Below are positions 45,882 through 57,441 of a stretch of DNA of 64,000 nt, piece after piece. The notes beneath the pieces are model-generated. The model worked only from the letters and a program-made list of their open reading frames with translations. It was not told the origin of the DNA and ran no database searches. The stretch is from Selaginella moellendorffii. Lineage: Eukaryota; Streptophyta; Lycopodiopsida; Selaginellales; Selaginellaceae. Made by a program: the position numbers and the translations under genes. Location: positions 1,275,752 to 1,339,751 of the forward strand of contig NW_003314281.1 in assembly GCF_000143415.4 (NCBI RefSeq), given 5' to 3'. The first letter of the stretch is position 1; each line of letters opens with the position of its first letter.

Positions 45882-48500
45882 TCAGACTGTTATTTTTTGC
45901 CTCCAACGCCTATACAATAATCTTGGAATTTCATCACTCTCCACACTATCAGGATTTAAACCAAATAATAATGCCATCTCTTCTCTAATATGTCCACGCT
46001 CATGTTCAGTGGTCGAAGAACCCATCCGGTTGAGCAGATTATGGAGATGTGGATAGTGCTTGGCTAGACAATATACATGCCATAAATGATGACTGGTGTT
46101 TGTCCGATCAAATGGCTTCTGATATATCGTTCCATCTGCCATTTAGTTGATTTCTGCAGCCACTTCCTGGATTGGCCGGTTCTCTATCACCATCACTCCA
46201 AGCCGTTTTGCAAGGTCCCCCAGAACATACGGTTTCTTCTCCCTAGTTTCCATACTGCAAGAGATGGGGTGCACTGCATATGTGTGCGTGTTCGCTGCAG
46301 TTTTAATCGGCGAGTCATCGATGATGAGGATTTCACTTGACCTAGCAGTCCGGTTCATCACTACAGCCTCTGGCTTGACGAAGATGGGCTTGCTACCCCT
46401 CACATGGACCATAGTCAAGCAATCCTCCTGCGTTAGGAGAAAGTCAAATGGTAATATTACTCGTGTCTGATCGTGCATCATCTGTAGCAACGTTAATGCA
46501 TTGTGGCGCATCATGGATGTCCAAACTCCCAATTGCAAATTGAACCCGGCCCTCTGTTTTAAGTGTTGTCGCATGGTCATTATTAGATCCCGCAGTTTCT
46601 CCCGTGTGATTAATGTGAATCTGTCTCTTTTGACCAACTTGCGACCACAGGCTTTGGAGGGTGCAGTGACATTCGAGGACGAGCCACGCTCATTTGAGAA
46701 AAGGACACCGTTCAGATAAAAAACGATACAGTACCTTCGCCGTGACTCTGAAATGAAATGCGTCAGCATAAAAAATGGTACAAGTCAATTTTACCATCTA
46801 CAATATTAGCGAATGGTGCTCCTGATGGTCGTTGAGAGAGTTTTGGTCGAGGAAATGTGAAGGGCGGAAATACTCTCCTTTGCAATGTGGGGTCAATCGC
46901 ATCCGATGGCATGTGGGCACATGCCATTTCAGCTGTAGACTTTGGCTCAACAGTGGCATGGGGTGGTTCCGATGGCGTGTGATCACACGCCATTTCAGCT
47001 GGTGCCTCCGTTGGCAAAGTGGACATGATTGAACAGGCAGCAGGGGCGGTGTAGGGAGGTTCCAACGGCGCGTAGTCAGACGATTGGGCACATGTTGAGT
47101 CCGTTGGAAATGAGGATACGACCGGCTTGGCGGCTGGGGCGGCCTCATGCGGGTCCAATGGCGCCTGGTCACTATCAGTTGGATACGTGGACAAGATTGA
47201 CTCAGTGGTATGGGCAGCATCAAGTGGAGCGTGGTCAGCTTGCTTGGCGTTGATATGGATAGTAGCCTCCACTAGCTCTGATGACTCTTGCAGGCAAGTA
47301 GAGTCCACTGGCAGATCCATATGCATGTCCAAATATCTCCCTTCGATTGAGATGGTATCCTCCCTACTGACTACTAAAAACAAACTCATTAGCACATTGA
47401 ATCGACTATACTGTATTTACCATCAACTGCTATTGAGGAACTAGGACGGATATCACTTGGGCGCACTGCTGATTCTGAAGGATTGGACATACGTTTCGAC
47501 CCTTGCTTGGCACTATCCTTCCTCGACACTAAAGGCTAGAGTTTGTATCTTAATTCAACTGAATAATCTCTACTTATCATTTGCTTTGCAACCTACATGG
47601 ACAATGTTAGAAATGGTAAACGTTAGGAATGGATGTACTATTATTTACCTGATGGTTTGTCTTGTATGACCTTCCTCCGCTGCTCTTTGGCCACCTCAGG
47701 CTGGCCATCGTCGTCGTCGTTATTGTGATCGTCACCATTGTGAGGACCATCCAAGTCCTCTTCGTCCTCCTCTTCTTTGTCCTCCTCTTTGTCCTTCTGC
47801 TCTTCCTGCTCATTATCTTTCTCTGGCTCCTCATCCCCCTCCTGCATTTCTTCCATAGGCTGCTCAGGCTGGATGGCTTGTTCTTCCAGGACCATCTTGG
47901 GAAAATCATCTGGCCGAGTCTCCATCTCAAAATACAAGACATCCATAGCCTGTTTTAGTGCGTGACCTAGGACCGTATCCTCACCCGACTGTCTTAACAT
48001 GGTTTCTGCACGTTCTTGCACCCTTCGAAGACGACGAGATGAGAAAAACGTGGCCCTGACTTGAAAAGCATCCCTTATCCATTGTACCTCTCCATTGAGA
48101 TTGGGGAAGGGGAGTCCGCCATAGGAATCTGAGTCAGGAGGTGGTGACTAGCTGCTTTCACTCAGCCCTTGATCTGCAATGAATGGCATGAGCACACATG
48201 CCATAACCGCGAGGAATTACCTATCATCTTTTTGTTGCCCTTCTTCCTTTTCGAATCAAACGCCTCTAATCCCGACGACTGTCCAACGTGCTTTCGCTTT
48301 TTATGACCACTATCAGTTTGAGCTTGGCTGGTGCTTGTCTGTTTTGCCTTTGAAGAAGTGTCTCCTGCAAGGAATGGCATGAGACCACACGCCATTGCAA
48401 ATATAATTTGTACCTCCTTTTTTCCTATTGCTTGTCTGTTTGTCCTTCTTCGACGTGTCACCAGTGCGCTTTTCAGTCCTCGTGTCTGAATATTCACAAC
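45882..48500 (-). pseudogene. HAD/NIF phosphatase gene, outer copy (inactivated)
   Basis: Near-identical to 48942-51140 but damaged. The catalytic FDLNGVL reads FYLNGVL (the nucleophile Asp is Tyr), and a CAA codon has become TAA at about 46143, splitting the last exon. The splice donor of the small exon near 47577 reads AT instead of GT. It keeps exons not present in the inner copy: a Lys-rich segment (KKRKHVGQSSG, SKRKKGNKKM) at 48180-48480. Two of its introns end with the 22-base palindrome just before the acceptor. The upstream part of the gene is missing where the inner terminal repeat begins. Confidence 0.8.
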
Positions 48501-48524
48501 AAGCTCTATTTCGTTAAAGTGGGA
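48501..48524 (+). repeat. Left terminal inverted repeat (inner copy)
   Basis: Identical 24 bases to 45440-45463, followed by the same hairpin and about 2.6 kb of near-identical sequence. Confidence 0.9.
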
Positions 48525-48941
48525 ATTGTCATTATCCCACTTGTAAAATAAGGTTTCCAAACCTTTATATAGTATATAATATAACAAAATTCAATTGCAT
48601 TGAGGCACATGCCATTTTATTTTAAACAAGGAAATGTCTACTCAATCACTTCTCCTCCCCCTGCCACTGCTTCACCTCTCTCTTCTCCTTGTCATCGTCG
48701 TCCAATTTCTTTCCATCCTTTTAATATTGGCTCAGTTGCTCCAAGTCTAGGTGGAGCCCAAGTCCCCATTAAATCTTTACTTTCCCCTTATTAATAAAAC
48801 AACTTCGTAGACTTCCAATAACATGCTGTAACACTTCTAGTATAATGCAAATCCTCTCAAAGAATTGTCTTTTAATATTAATACAATGGCATGGAACCCC
48901 ATGCCATAATAAGTTACATTTTTAAATAAATACATGCCATC

Positions 48942-51643
48942 TCAGACTGTTATTTTTTGCCTCCAACGCCTATACAATAATCTTGGAATTTCATCACTCT
49001 CCACACTATCAGGATTTAAACCCAATAGTAATGCCATCTCTTCTCTAATACGTCCACGCTCATGTTCAGTGGTCGAAGAACCCATCTGGTTGAGCAGATT
49101 ATGGAGATGCGGATAGTGCTTGGCTAGATAATATACATGCCATAAATGATGACTGGTGTCTGTCCGATCAAATGGCTTCTGATATACCGTTCCATCTGCC
49201 ATTTGGTTGATTTCTGCAGCCACCTCCTGGACTGGCCGGTTCTCTATCACCATCGCTCCAAGCCATTTTGCAAGATCCCCCAGAACATACGGTTTCTTCT
49301 CCCTAGTTTCCATACTGCAAGAGATGGGGTGCACTGCATATGTGTGCGTGTTCGCTGCAGTTTTAATCGGCGAGTCATCGATGATGAGGATTTCACTTGA
49401 CCTAGCAGTCCGGTTCATCACTACAGCCTCTGGCTTGACGAAGATGGGCTTGCTACCCCTTACATGGACCATAGTCAAGCAATCCTCCTGCGTTAGGAGA
49501 AAGTCAAATGGTAATATTACTCGCGTCTGATCGTGCATCATCTGTAGCAACGTTAATGCATTGTGGCGCATCATGGATGTCCAAACTCCCAATTGCAAAT
49601 TGAACCCGGCCCTCTGTTTTAAGTGTCGCATGGTCATTATTAGATCCCGCAGTTTCTCCCATGTGATTAATGTGAATCTGTCTCTTTTGACCAACTTGCG
49701 ACCGCAGGCTTTGGAGGGTGCAATGACATTTGAGGACGAGCCACGCTCATTTGAGAAAAGGACACCGTTCAGATCAAAAATGATACAGTACCTTCGCCGT
49801 GACTCTGAAATGAAATGCGTCAGCATAAAAAATGGTACAAGTCAATTTTACCATCTACAATATTAGCGAATGGTGCTCCCGATGGTCGTTGAGAGGGTTT
49901 TGGTCGAGGAAACGTGAAGGGCGGAAATACTCTCCTCTGCAATGTGGGGTCAATCGCATCCGATGGCGTGTGGGCACATGCCATTTCAGCTGTAGACTCT
50001 GGTACAACTGGCTCAACAGTGGCATGGGGTGGTTCCGATGGCGTGTGATCACACGCCATTTCAGCTAGTGCCTCTGTTGGCAAAGTGGACATGACCGAAC
50101 AGGCAGCAGGGGCGGTGTAGGGAGGTTCCAACGGCGCGTAGTCAGACGATTGGGCACACGTTGAGTCCGTTGGAAATGAGGATACGACCGGCTCAGCGGC
50201 TGGGGCGGCCTCATGCGGGTCCAATGGCGCCTGGTCACCGTCAGTTGGATACGTGGACAAGATTGACTCAGTGGTATGGGCAGCATCAAGTGGAGCGTGG
50301 TCAGCTTGCTTGGCGTTGATATGGATAGTAGCCTCCACTAGCTCTGATGACTCTTGCAGGCAAGTAGAGTCCACTGGCGGATCCATATGCATGTCCAAAT
50401 ATCTCCCTTCGATTGAGATGGTATCCTCCCGTGCTACTAAAAACAAACTCATTAGCACATTGAATCGACTATACTGTATTTACCATCAACTGCTATTGAG
50501 GAACTAGGACGGATATCACTTGGGCGCACTGCTAATTCTGAAGGATTGGACATACGTTTCGACCCTTGCTTGGCACTATCCTTCCTCGACACTAAAGGCT
50601 AGAGTTTGTAAATTCAACTGAATAATCTCTACTTACCATTTGCTCTGCGACCTACATGGACAATGTTAGAAATGGTAAAAGGTTAGGAATGGATGTACTA
50701 TTATTTACCTGATGGTTTGTCTTGTATGACCTTCCTCCGCTGCTCTTTGGCCACCTCAGGCTGGCCATCGTCGTCATCATCGTCGTCGTCGTTATTGTGA
50801 TCGTCACCATTGTGAGGACCATCCAAGTCCTCTTCGTCCTCCTCTTCTTCGTCCTCCTCTTCTTCGTCCTCCTCTTCTTTGTCCTCCTCTTCGTCCTTCT
50901 GCTCTTCCTGCTCATTATCTTTCTCTTCATCCCCCTCCTGCATTTCTTCCATAGGCTGCTCAGGCTGGATGGCTTGTTCTTCCAGGACCATCTTGGGAAA
51001 ATCATTTGGCCGAGTCTCCATCTCAAAATACAAGACATCCATAGCCTGTTTTAGTGCGTGACCTAGGACCGTATCCTCACCCGACTGTCTTAACATGGTT
51101 TTTGCACGTTCTTGCACCCTTTGAAGACGACGAGATGAGATGCTTCGGGGTAGTTTCCAGATCGACCCCCTTCCCCTTCGCTTCACAAACTGGAGGCACT
51201 CTCAACGGCTCAATGTTGGAATATAGTTTTTGAACATCGCCGTAGGTGAGGTCCGTGGATTCTATGTGATCTTCATAGACCCGCAGCGTCTTTGAAATTG
51301 TGGGCCTCCTGGACAACCTCTCCCTAGCTCCCTCTAGGAATTCCTCATAGCCGCTGCCCCCCTCCGGGAAGCCGCTAGGATGTGCAAGGTGGATCTTGAA
51401 GGCAGACGTTGTCTCTACCACAAGTGCCAGTCCATATTCTTGCATGGAACTGCATGGAGTGTCTGTCACTTGGATGAGGATCCCCATGCATTCTTTTCTC
51501 CCACCATCTGTGTTGTACAGCCTCAGATCCTCGCCTTCCATCCTGAAAGTCCAACTGGTGAGCTCCTCCCCCTTCTCTGCATCCACATTGACAGTGGCTG
51601 GAAGAAGAACGCAATTCCTCACCTGTTCAGAAATGCACAACAA
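48942..51643 (-). CDS. HAD/NIF-domain (FCP1-like) phosphatase gene carried by the transposon
   Basis: Read on the minus strand. A unique N-terminal region (51643-51140; LTSWTFRMEG, EEFLEGARERL) is followed by an acidic region with long Glu/Asp runs (about 51000-50710). Next come a 15-base microexon (50637-50651), a short linker exon and a Pro/Thr-rich region with repeated EMAC-x-HTPS (50458-49866). The last is a 294-codon C-terminal exon with the NLI-interacting-factor phosphatase pattern: IIFDLNGVLFSN (nucleophile Asp), LGVWTSM, KPIFVKPE and ILIIDDSPIK. Enzymes of this type dephosphorylate Ser/Thr, classically the RNA polymerase II tail. The catalytic frame is open, unlike the transposase. 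A frame change near 51144, where homology to the outer copy starts, suggests an internal deletion that removed some exons. The true first exon is not identified. Confidence 0.65.
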
Positions 51644-51649
51644 TTAGAG

Positions 51650-54302
51650 CTGACAGATGAAAAGCTAGTAGCTGGAAATAACGTAAGGCCACACGCCATT
51701 CACCACTGCATCAGATGTCTTGAGGCTGCATCCTAAGATGGCGTGAGGCTACACGCCATCTGTAACCGGACTGCACTCGAGAGCCCAATCGGTGCATGCC
51801 AATGTTGCTACTGAATGGCATATGGCCTCATGCCATTTTCTACTTGGCCTAAAAGACTTACCATTTGAAGCCGAATGGAGGCGTGACAACCGGACTCGCT
51901 GGCGAATGTGCACTGTGTGTGCAGCGGATCGTAGCAGCAAGGCTACTCTGCCACTTACAGTTGGAGAGTGGCGCTGAAATCTCCCGGGACGCCAAGTGGG
52001 CTGCGTGTGGGTGGCGGAGTGGGCGGCAGAGTTGGCGGCGAAGTTACAAACTGGGTGTGTCTTGAAGTGGACGCCGATGCACACGAGCGCGATGCAAGTG
52101 CGATGCGAGCGCGAGTGTGATGCAAGCGCGAGTGGACGCCGATGCACACGAGAAACCTATAGAGAAGTGGGAGCGCGATGCGAGCGCGAGTACGAAGCAA
52201 AATGCAAAACCTAACCTCACACGCGCGAAATGTCACGACGGTTGGTAATCCCGCCACGTCATCATTCCTCGAACTTGGGCGCCACCATTAATTTCTGGAT
52301 CGGCGCACGCATGCGTGAAATCCAAAAGAAATCCGCAACGTCATCATTCCTCGGATTGCATGCACGCGAAATCCAAAAGAAAGATCATGATTGGGATATC
52401 ATTTAATACCCTCGCTATATTTATACCATGCATGATTGGATATTCCAAAGCATCTTGTATTTCCAAAAATGCCAGATGTTCAGCTAAATAAATTGTCAGA
52501 GGATTTGATGTGACGTTCAAGCGTGTGGGCTCATGCAATTTTGATCCCAAAAAATGCACCAAAAAATGCTCGGCGTCATCTGGCGTTATCTCTTGAATGG
52601 CGTGGGGCCGCATGCCATTTTCAGGAGCACATAGGAGTATATTCCTAGAATATTCTGACACGCGCAAGATTGTTTTGAGTTTCCTGGAGATCCAACCGTT
52701 AGATCGCAACTAGATTTTACAGAATGGTATACAATGTCCTTCTTGATGACCCTGCAAAGAAGCATCTCGATCAGACACCACATGAGACCACACGAGCCTT
52801 ACAATGTTTCAGGGGCATTTGCCATAGATCCGACCGTTATTTTGCTCCAAGATTCTACAGTTTGGTGTGCATTGACCTTTCCATCGACACTGCAAAGGGA
52901 CATCACAATCAGATGCGGGATCACAAGAAACCAACTTTACTAACTCTGGTTTCACCAAGATCTACGTAAGGAGTTATGAAATGAAAGGACCCTCTCTATT
53001 GAAATGTGTTTATGGTCCTAGGGGCATTGTGACATATCAAAGGATTTTGCATCAAGTTCTGTATTTGCATGTTTATCAAGCTACTGAATTGCTAAACCCT
53101 AAACCCTAACCCTAAACATGTGGCAAATGCTGCGTGAAGAAAGATGCCCTTTCTGGGCAAATGCTGTAAGAGGCAGATGCCGAGCAGATGTATCTCAGGC
53201 TAGCGAAGGGGACAAACGAAAGCTAGCTATAAACATGACGGGATGCAAATAGATTACTAGGCTGGTCCTGCGAAAATCAAAAACCATAATTGAAAACATT
53301 GAAAATGCAAAAAGAAAGGTTTATAATATTTTTGAATTTTAAGCAACCAAATGAATGTAAGTTCAACCACTTAAATTCCCAAGTAAATAAAGCTGTTTCT
53401 ATTTTTGGTACAGGTAAACTTTATAGCGTGTGGGCTCATGCAATTTTGAACCCAAAAATGCACCAAAAAATGCTCGACTAACATTATTCTTTGAATGGCG
53501 TGTGGCCTTATATTGCCATAAATGGACGTACACACACAGCATAATTATTCCTTTACACGGCGAATAATCTTGGTGCGGATCGCTGACATGGCATGGCAAA
53601 GTTCGAATCACTGACATGGCACAGCTGGATTGAGGCAAGGACATGATGTGACAAAGTTCAACCTCCGACAGCAAAGTCTAGAAGCTACTCAGTTTGAAAT
53701 TTGTCAGAGGAATCATAAGATCTGGTTTGTCAGAGGATTTGATGTGACGTTCAAGCGTGTGTTATTTTTGAATTCTCGAACTCATTCCTAGGTCTATCAT
53801 TTTTGTGCGCCGTGTTCTTGGTTCTGCTGAGCGCAGTGAGCGCTGCTTGTGTAAGCAGCGTTGTGAGCTGTGGTTTATGCGTCTACAAGCGGTTGCGGCA
53901 TTGCGAGCGCCATTGCGAGCGGCAGTTTATGCGAGTGGCAGTTTGTGCGAGCGGTGCTACGAGCAGTTGCAATGTTGCGAGCAGCGCTACGAGTAGTTGC
54001 GGTGTTGCGAGCGGCACTGTCTTTGGTGTGGCTACCGCTTCCTCTTGATATTCGGCACTTGTGCTTCCTGGTATGTTCACCATGGAATGGTTTAGGACCA
54101 CATTTAGAAATGGCATGAGGCCACATGCCATCTTGGGCCCTTGCAATTTCATGGCTAGCGTATTGTCATGTATGTTTTTACTTGCTTGCAGCTGTGTGTA
54201 TATCAAGATGGCATGTGGCCTCATGCTATTTGGTATGTTATGATTTAGGCCATTCTCCAATCATTTTTTGTATGGTCTTAACTTCTTTTCTGCACTTTCA
54301 GA
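51650..54302. promoter_or_regulatory. Divergent intergenic region of the transposon
   Basis: Lies between the two opposed genes. It holds six copies of the 22-base palindrome, GC-rich repeats built on GCGATGCGAGCGCGAG (52075-52200) and GCGAGCGGCAG (53820-54030), and a telomere-like run CTAAACCCTAAACCCTAAC (53092-53117). Blocks are duplicated: GATTTGATGTGACGTTCAAG at 52502 and 53735, and GTGGGCTCATGCAATTTTGA at 52530 and 53430. Open frames here have no motif. Probably the bidirectional promoter and transposase-binding zone; that role is inference. Confidence 0.5.
53092..53117 (+). repeat. Telomere-like (telobox) repeat
   Basis: Three and a half units of the plant telomere motif CCCTAAA in one orientation, one unit shortened to CCCTAA. 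Confidence 0.8.
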
Positions 54303-57300
54303 ATGGCCTTCAGGGTTGGGGAAAAGGTTTACATTTTGAATGGTGGGAAGAGAGTTGCAAAAGGGACCCTTGTGTCTATGGATCGGAACTTTGTTATACA
54401 CTGTCAAAGGCTTGGGGAAGGCAATGCTGCTGTATTAGTAGAGACTGTCTTCGATGGGAATGTGGTCGCTATTGAACGAGGAGATATGGTCGTCGGGGTA
54501 AATGTTGTTGTTGCCTTGAAAAATCTGTAGAAGAAAGCAGATGTTGGGGACAGCGCAAGTGCGACGCATGTTCCCTCCGTGGATCTTAAGAACCGTGCTA
54601 CATGGATTCAGGCAAAGGTGTTTCTAAACAATCCCGAGGGGGAGGTGGTAGCTGAGGGCTTAGCCACAGTTGTCGATCCAAGAGATGCGGTTAATCAAGA
54701 ATTGGGCTGGGATGATATTGGAGTTGCGATTTTAGAGGTTGTTGACACAGAAGAAAACAGTCTGACTATTGGAAGCATTGTGCGGTGGAAATTGAGGCAT
54801 TTAGTGTTTGAGAATGTGAAGGATTCACAATCAAATACCACTACAACTGATGACAGAACATCTCTTCATGGGAAAAGAAAGTACACCTTCCTATAGCGCA
54901 GCCAAAGGGATCTGAGCAACGAACCGAAAAGGCAGAAAATGGCGATGGAGGTTCGAATGGTCTTGATAGTTGCTTGTTGCAAGAGGAGGTGCTGTCAACA
55001 TGTTGATTGGGATGCTATTGAAGAGGAGAGAGCAAGATACAAGACATTATCCTAGAAGGCAGCTCGCAATTTTGTGTATGAGGCATTATAGTCATCTGTT
55101 GATGCTTCAGAACATCAGGTGGGGGGCATGGTCTTCCAGAGGGGTTTGGTCTGCATGAAGGCATGGAGAATCATTTATGGAGTCCCTCGAAGCACATTCT
55201 ACAGAATCAAAACTGAGTTCGAGGAACAAAGGGTTCAACAGGCAGTCCATGGGAACGACAGTACGCACAAAACCAGGGGTCATGTTGTATATGGAGAGGC
55301 AATCTTCAAGAGGTTTGTCGAGACATGTAGCAAGCAGCAACCACATAAAACCCGCCTCTTGGAAGATGGAACACGAGACACCCAACGAGTTCTCCCTTCC
55401 ATGTATACCAAGGGGGCCATATTGGAAGATGTGAATTAGGAACTCCAGAGTAATGGCTATAGGAAGCTGAGCCAATCTAGATTTAGTAGATTGTGGAGCA
55501 ACAGGTTCAGAGATGTGAGTATAGGAAAGTACTCCAGCTTTTCAAAGTGTGACGAGTGCACTGCTATCAAAATGGCTTTGTCGAAGAATTCTTGCAGCGC
55601 TCAAGAGCGAGAGACGTTGGTTAGAAGGCGGCTCGACCACAACATCGAGCAGAGAAGCTGCAGGACTGCATATTATCATAACAGGATTCTCTCCATGGAG
55701 AGACCTGACTCTTACCTCTGCATCATCCACGACAAAATGGACCAGAAAAAGACGTGCTTACCTCGACTCAATCCTGCCCCCAAGGCAATCTCTTCATCCA
55801 TGCAGCTGCCTGTGTCTCTTTTTGGCATAATCGCTCATGGGCATGGTGCCCAGAACTATGGGAACTTCTTTGTACCTCTATGGGGTGGCGGGGGTGCAAA
55901 CATGATGATTGCGTCCCTAGCAAAACACTTAAGGTCTCTGCAAAGTGCGCAGACTGAGCTGAACGGCCAACCCTTGCATAAGGCCCTTGTCGATCGAACC
56001 CCATACAGGGTTCAGCTGGAGGAGGAGCAAAGGCTTGCAGTATCGCGTGGGGCCCCATGCCATCCCAGTGAATATGTTGGCCGTCAGATTGTAGGGTTAT
56101 CACGTGAGGCCTCATGCCATTCCGACGAGGCTGGTCGCCCGGTGAATGCACAGCCTCATCCAAACGAAGCAGAATCTCAAGGAAGTTCTTGCGGCCGATG
56201 TGGCCTTCCACCCCATCTTCTGCTCCAAACAGACAATGCTGGCAGTGAGAACAAAAACATGTACGTCTTCGCGTACTTGGCGATGCTTGTTGCCAAAGGC
56301 ATATTTGAAACGGTTACACTTGGCTTTCTCATGGTTGGGCACACTCATGAAGACATCGATGCCATGTTCAGTCACCTGGTAGAGTCCCTCCGGCGATCCA
56401 ATGTCCTCACCCTCCCACAACTCTACGATGAATTCCAAAATTGCATCAAAGGCACTGTTGAAGCTGCACTTGTGACAGAGGTTCCAGACTTTAAGGGGTT
56501 TGTAAGAGGCTACATCAGGGATGGATCCGAAACGCTGATTGGCCACTCCAAGCCTCTTCAGTTTCATTTCAGCATGCGTGACGGTGCTCCAGTGATGAGG
56601 TACAAGATGAGAGAATGGGACACAGTGTGGCTGCCAGTGGATGGCATTGAACTCTTCAAGAGAGATCCCATAACTGGGGAACCTATGATTCCTCAGGGTT
56701 CCCCACGGCCGATGCACCCGAATGGACTCAAAGACCAGGAAAGTATAGTGGCCGGGATTAGACAGCATATTGCCTTCTGGAAGAGGGGGTTGGTGTTTGG
56801 TGGAGAATTCTATTTTAAGAGGTGCAAGCCTTTGCTCGAATACTGGGAGAAGATTATATCTGCTATCCAAAATGGGCCGGTTGTATATGAAGAATTGGAA
56901 GAGTCCTTTTGGCCAGAACCCAGAGCACTAGATAGTAGCGGAACAATGTCCTCTGGAAATGCAGTGACAGATAACGATGTTGAGGATCATTATTGTGGGC
57001 CGAGGAACAAGAAGCCGGATTCAGCATTCAATCCAGTACAGGTCTGCAAAGGAATGGTCGTGCTTGTCAGACCCAGTAATAAAAAACAAATGATATGGGT
57101 GGGGCGCTGCATCACTGATGCAGAGGAGGACGCGGAAACTAACTCCTTCAATGTAACTGTGGAGTGGTTCAAGCCAAGTTTCGGATATACGAAGGATTGC
57201 CTAGAAAAGAGATGGGTGCTGAATCCAAGGGATCCCAGCATGAGCATATCGGTGGATAATGTTGTGCATGGTTGGATGCGGAAGCAGAGTGCTACCATCA

Positions 57301-57441
57301 CCTTGCCAGACCATGCAAGAGATGTAGCAAGAGCATTCATAACCCGGGTTCAAGGTGAGATTCATTAATATTCCTTTACTAAGTTTCTAATGTATTTTAT
57401 TTCAAGGTGAACAATCCGAATCTGAATCAGAGGAGGCATGA
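54303..57441 (+). pseudogene. Transposase (two DUF8039-like repeats plus DUF7869-like region), five TAG stops
   Basis: One frame runs from ATG 54303 to 57354 (about 1017 codons) and, after an intron to about 57406, ends in EQSESESEEA at 57441. Only TAG stops interrupt it (54528, 54894, 55053, 55089, 55437). The N terminus has two related small domains (VAKGTLVSMDRNFVIH and VAEGLATVVDPRD, each followed by a Gly-Glu turn and V-x-W strand) like DUF8039 of plant Spm-type proteins. Next are KAWRIIYGVPRSTFYRIK (helix-turn-helix-like), SKCDECTAIK and FGIIAHG. The conserved LQTDNAGSENKN, then FLMVGHTHEDIDAMFSHL, with acidic residues as in an RNase H-type transposase, is the DUF7869 pattern. The region 55990-56190 holds two palindromes in frame. 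An acceptor TTTCAG precedes the ATG, so an upstream exon is likely. Confidence 0.75.

Noticed and set aside
51749-52257. Arg/His/Ser-rich minus-strand frames upstream of the phosphatase gene
   Set aside because: They overlap GC-rich tandem repeats and palindromes and show no domain, so they are probably promoter DNA read as protein.
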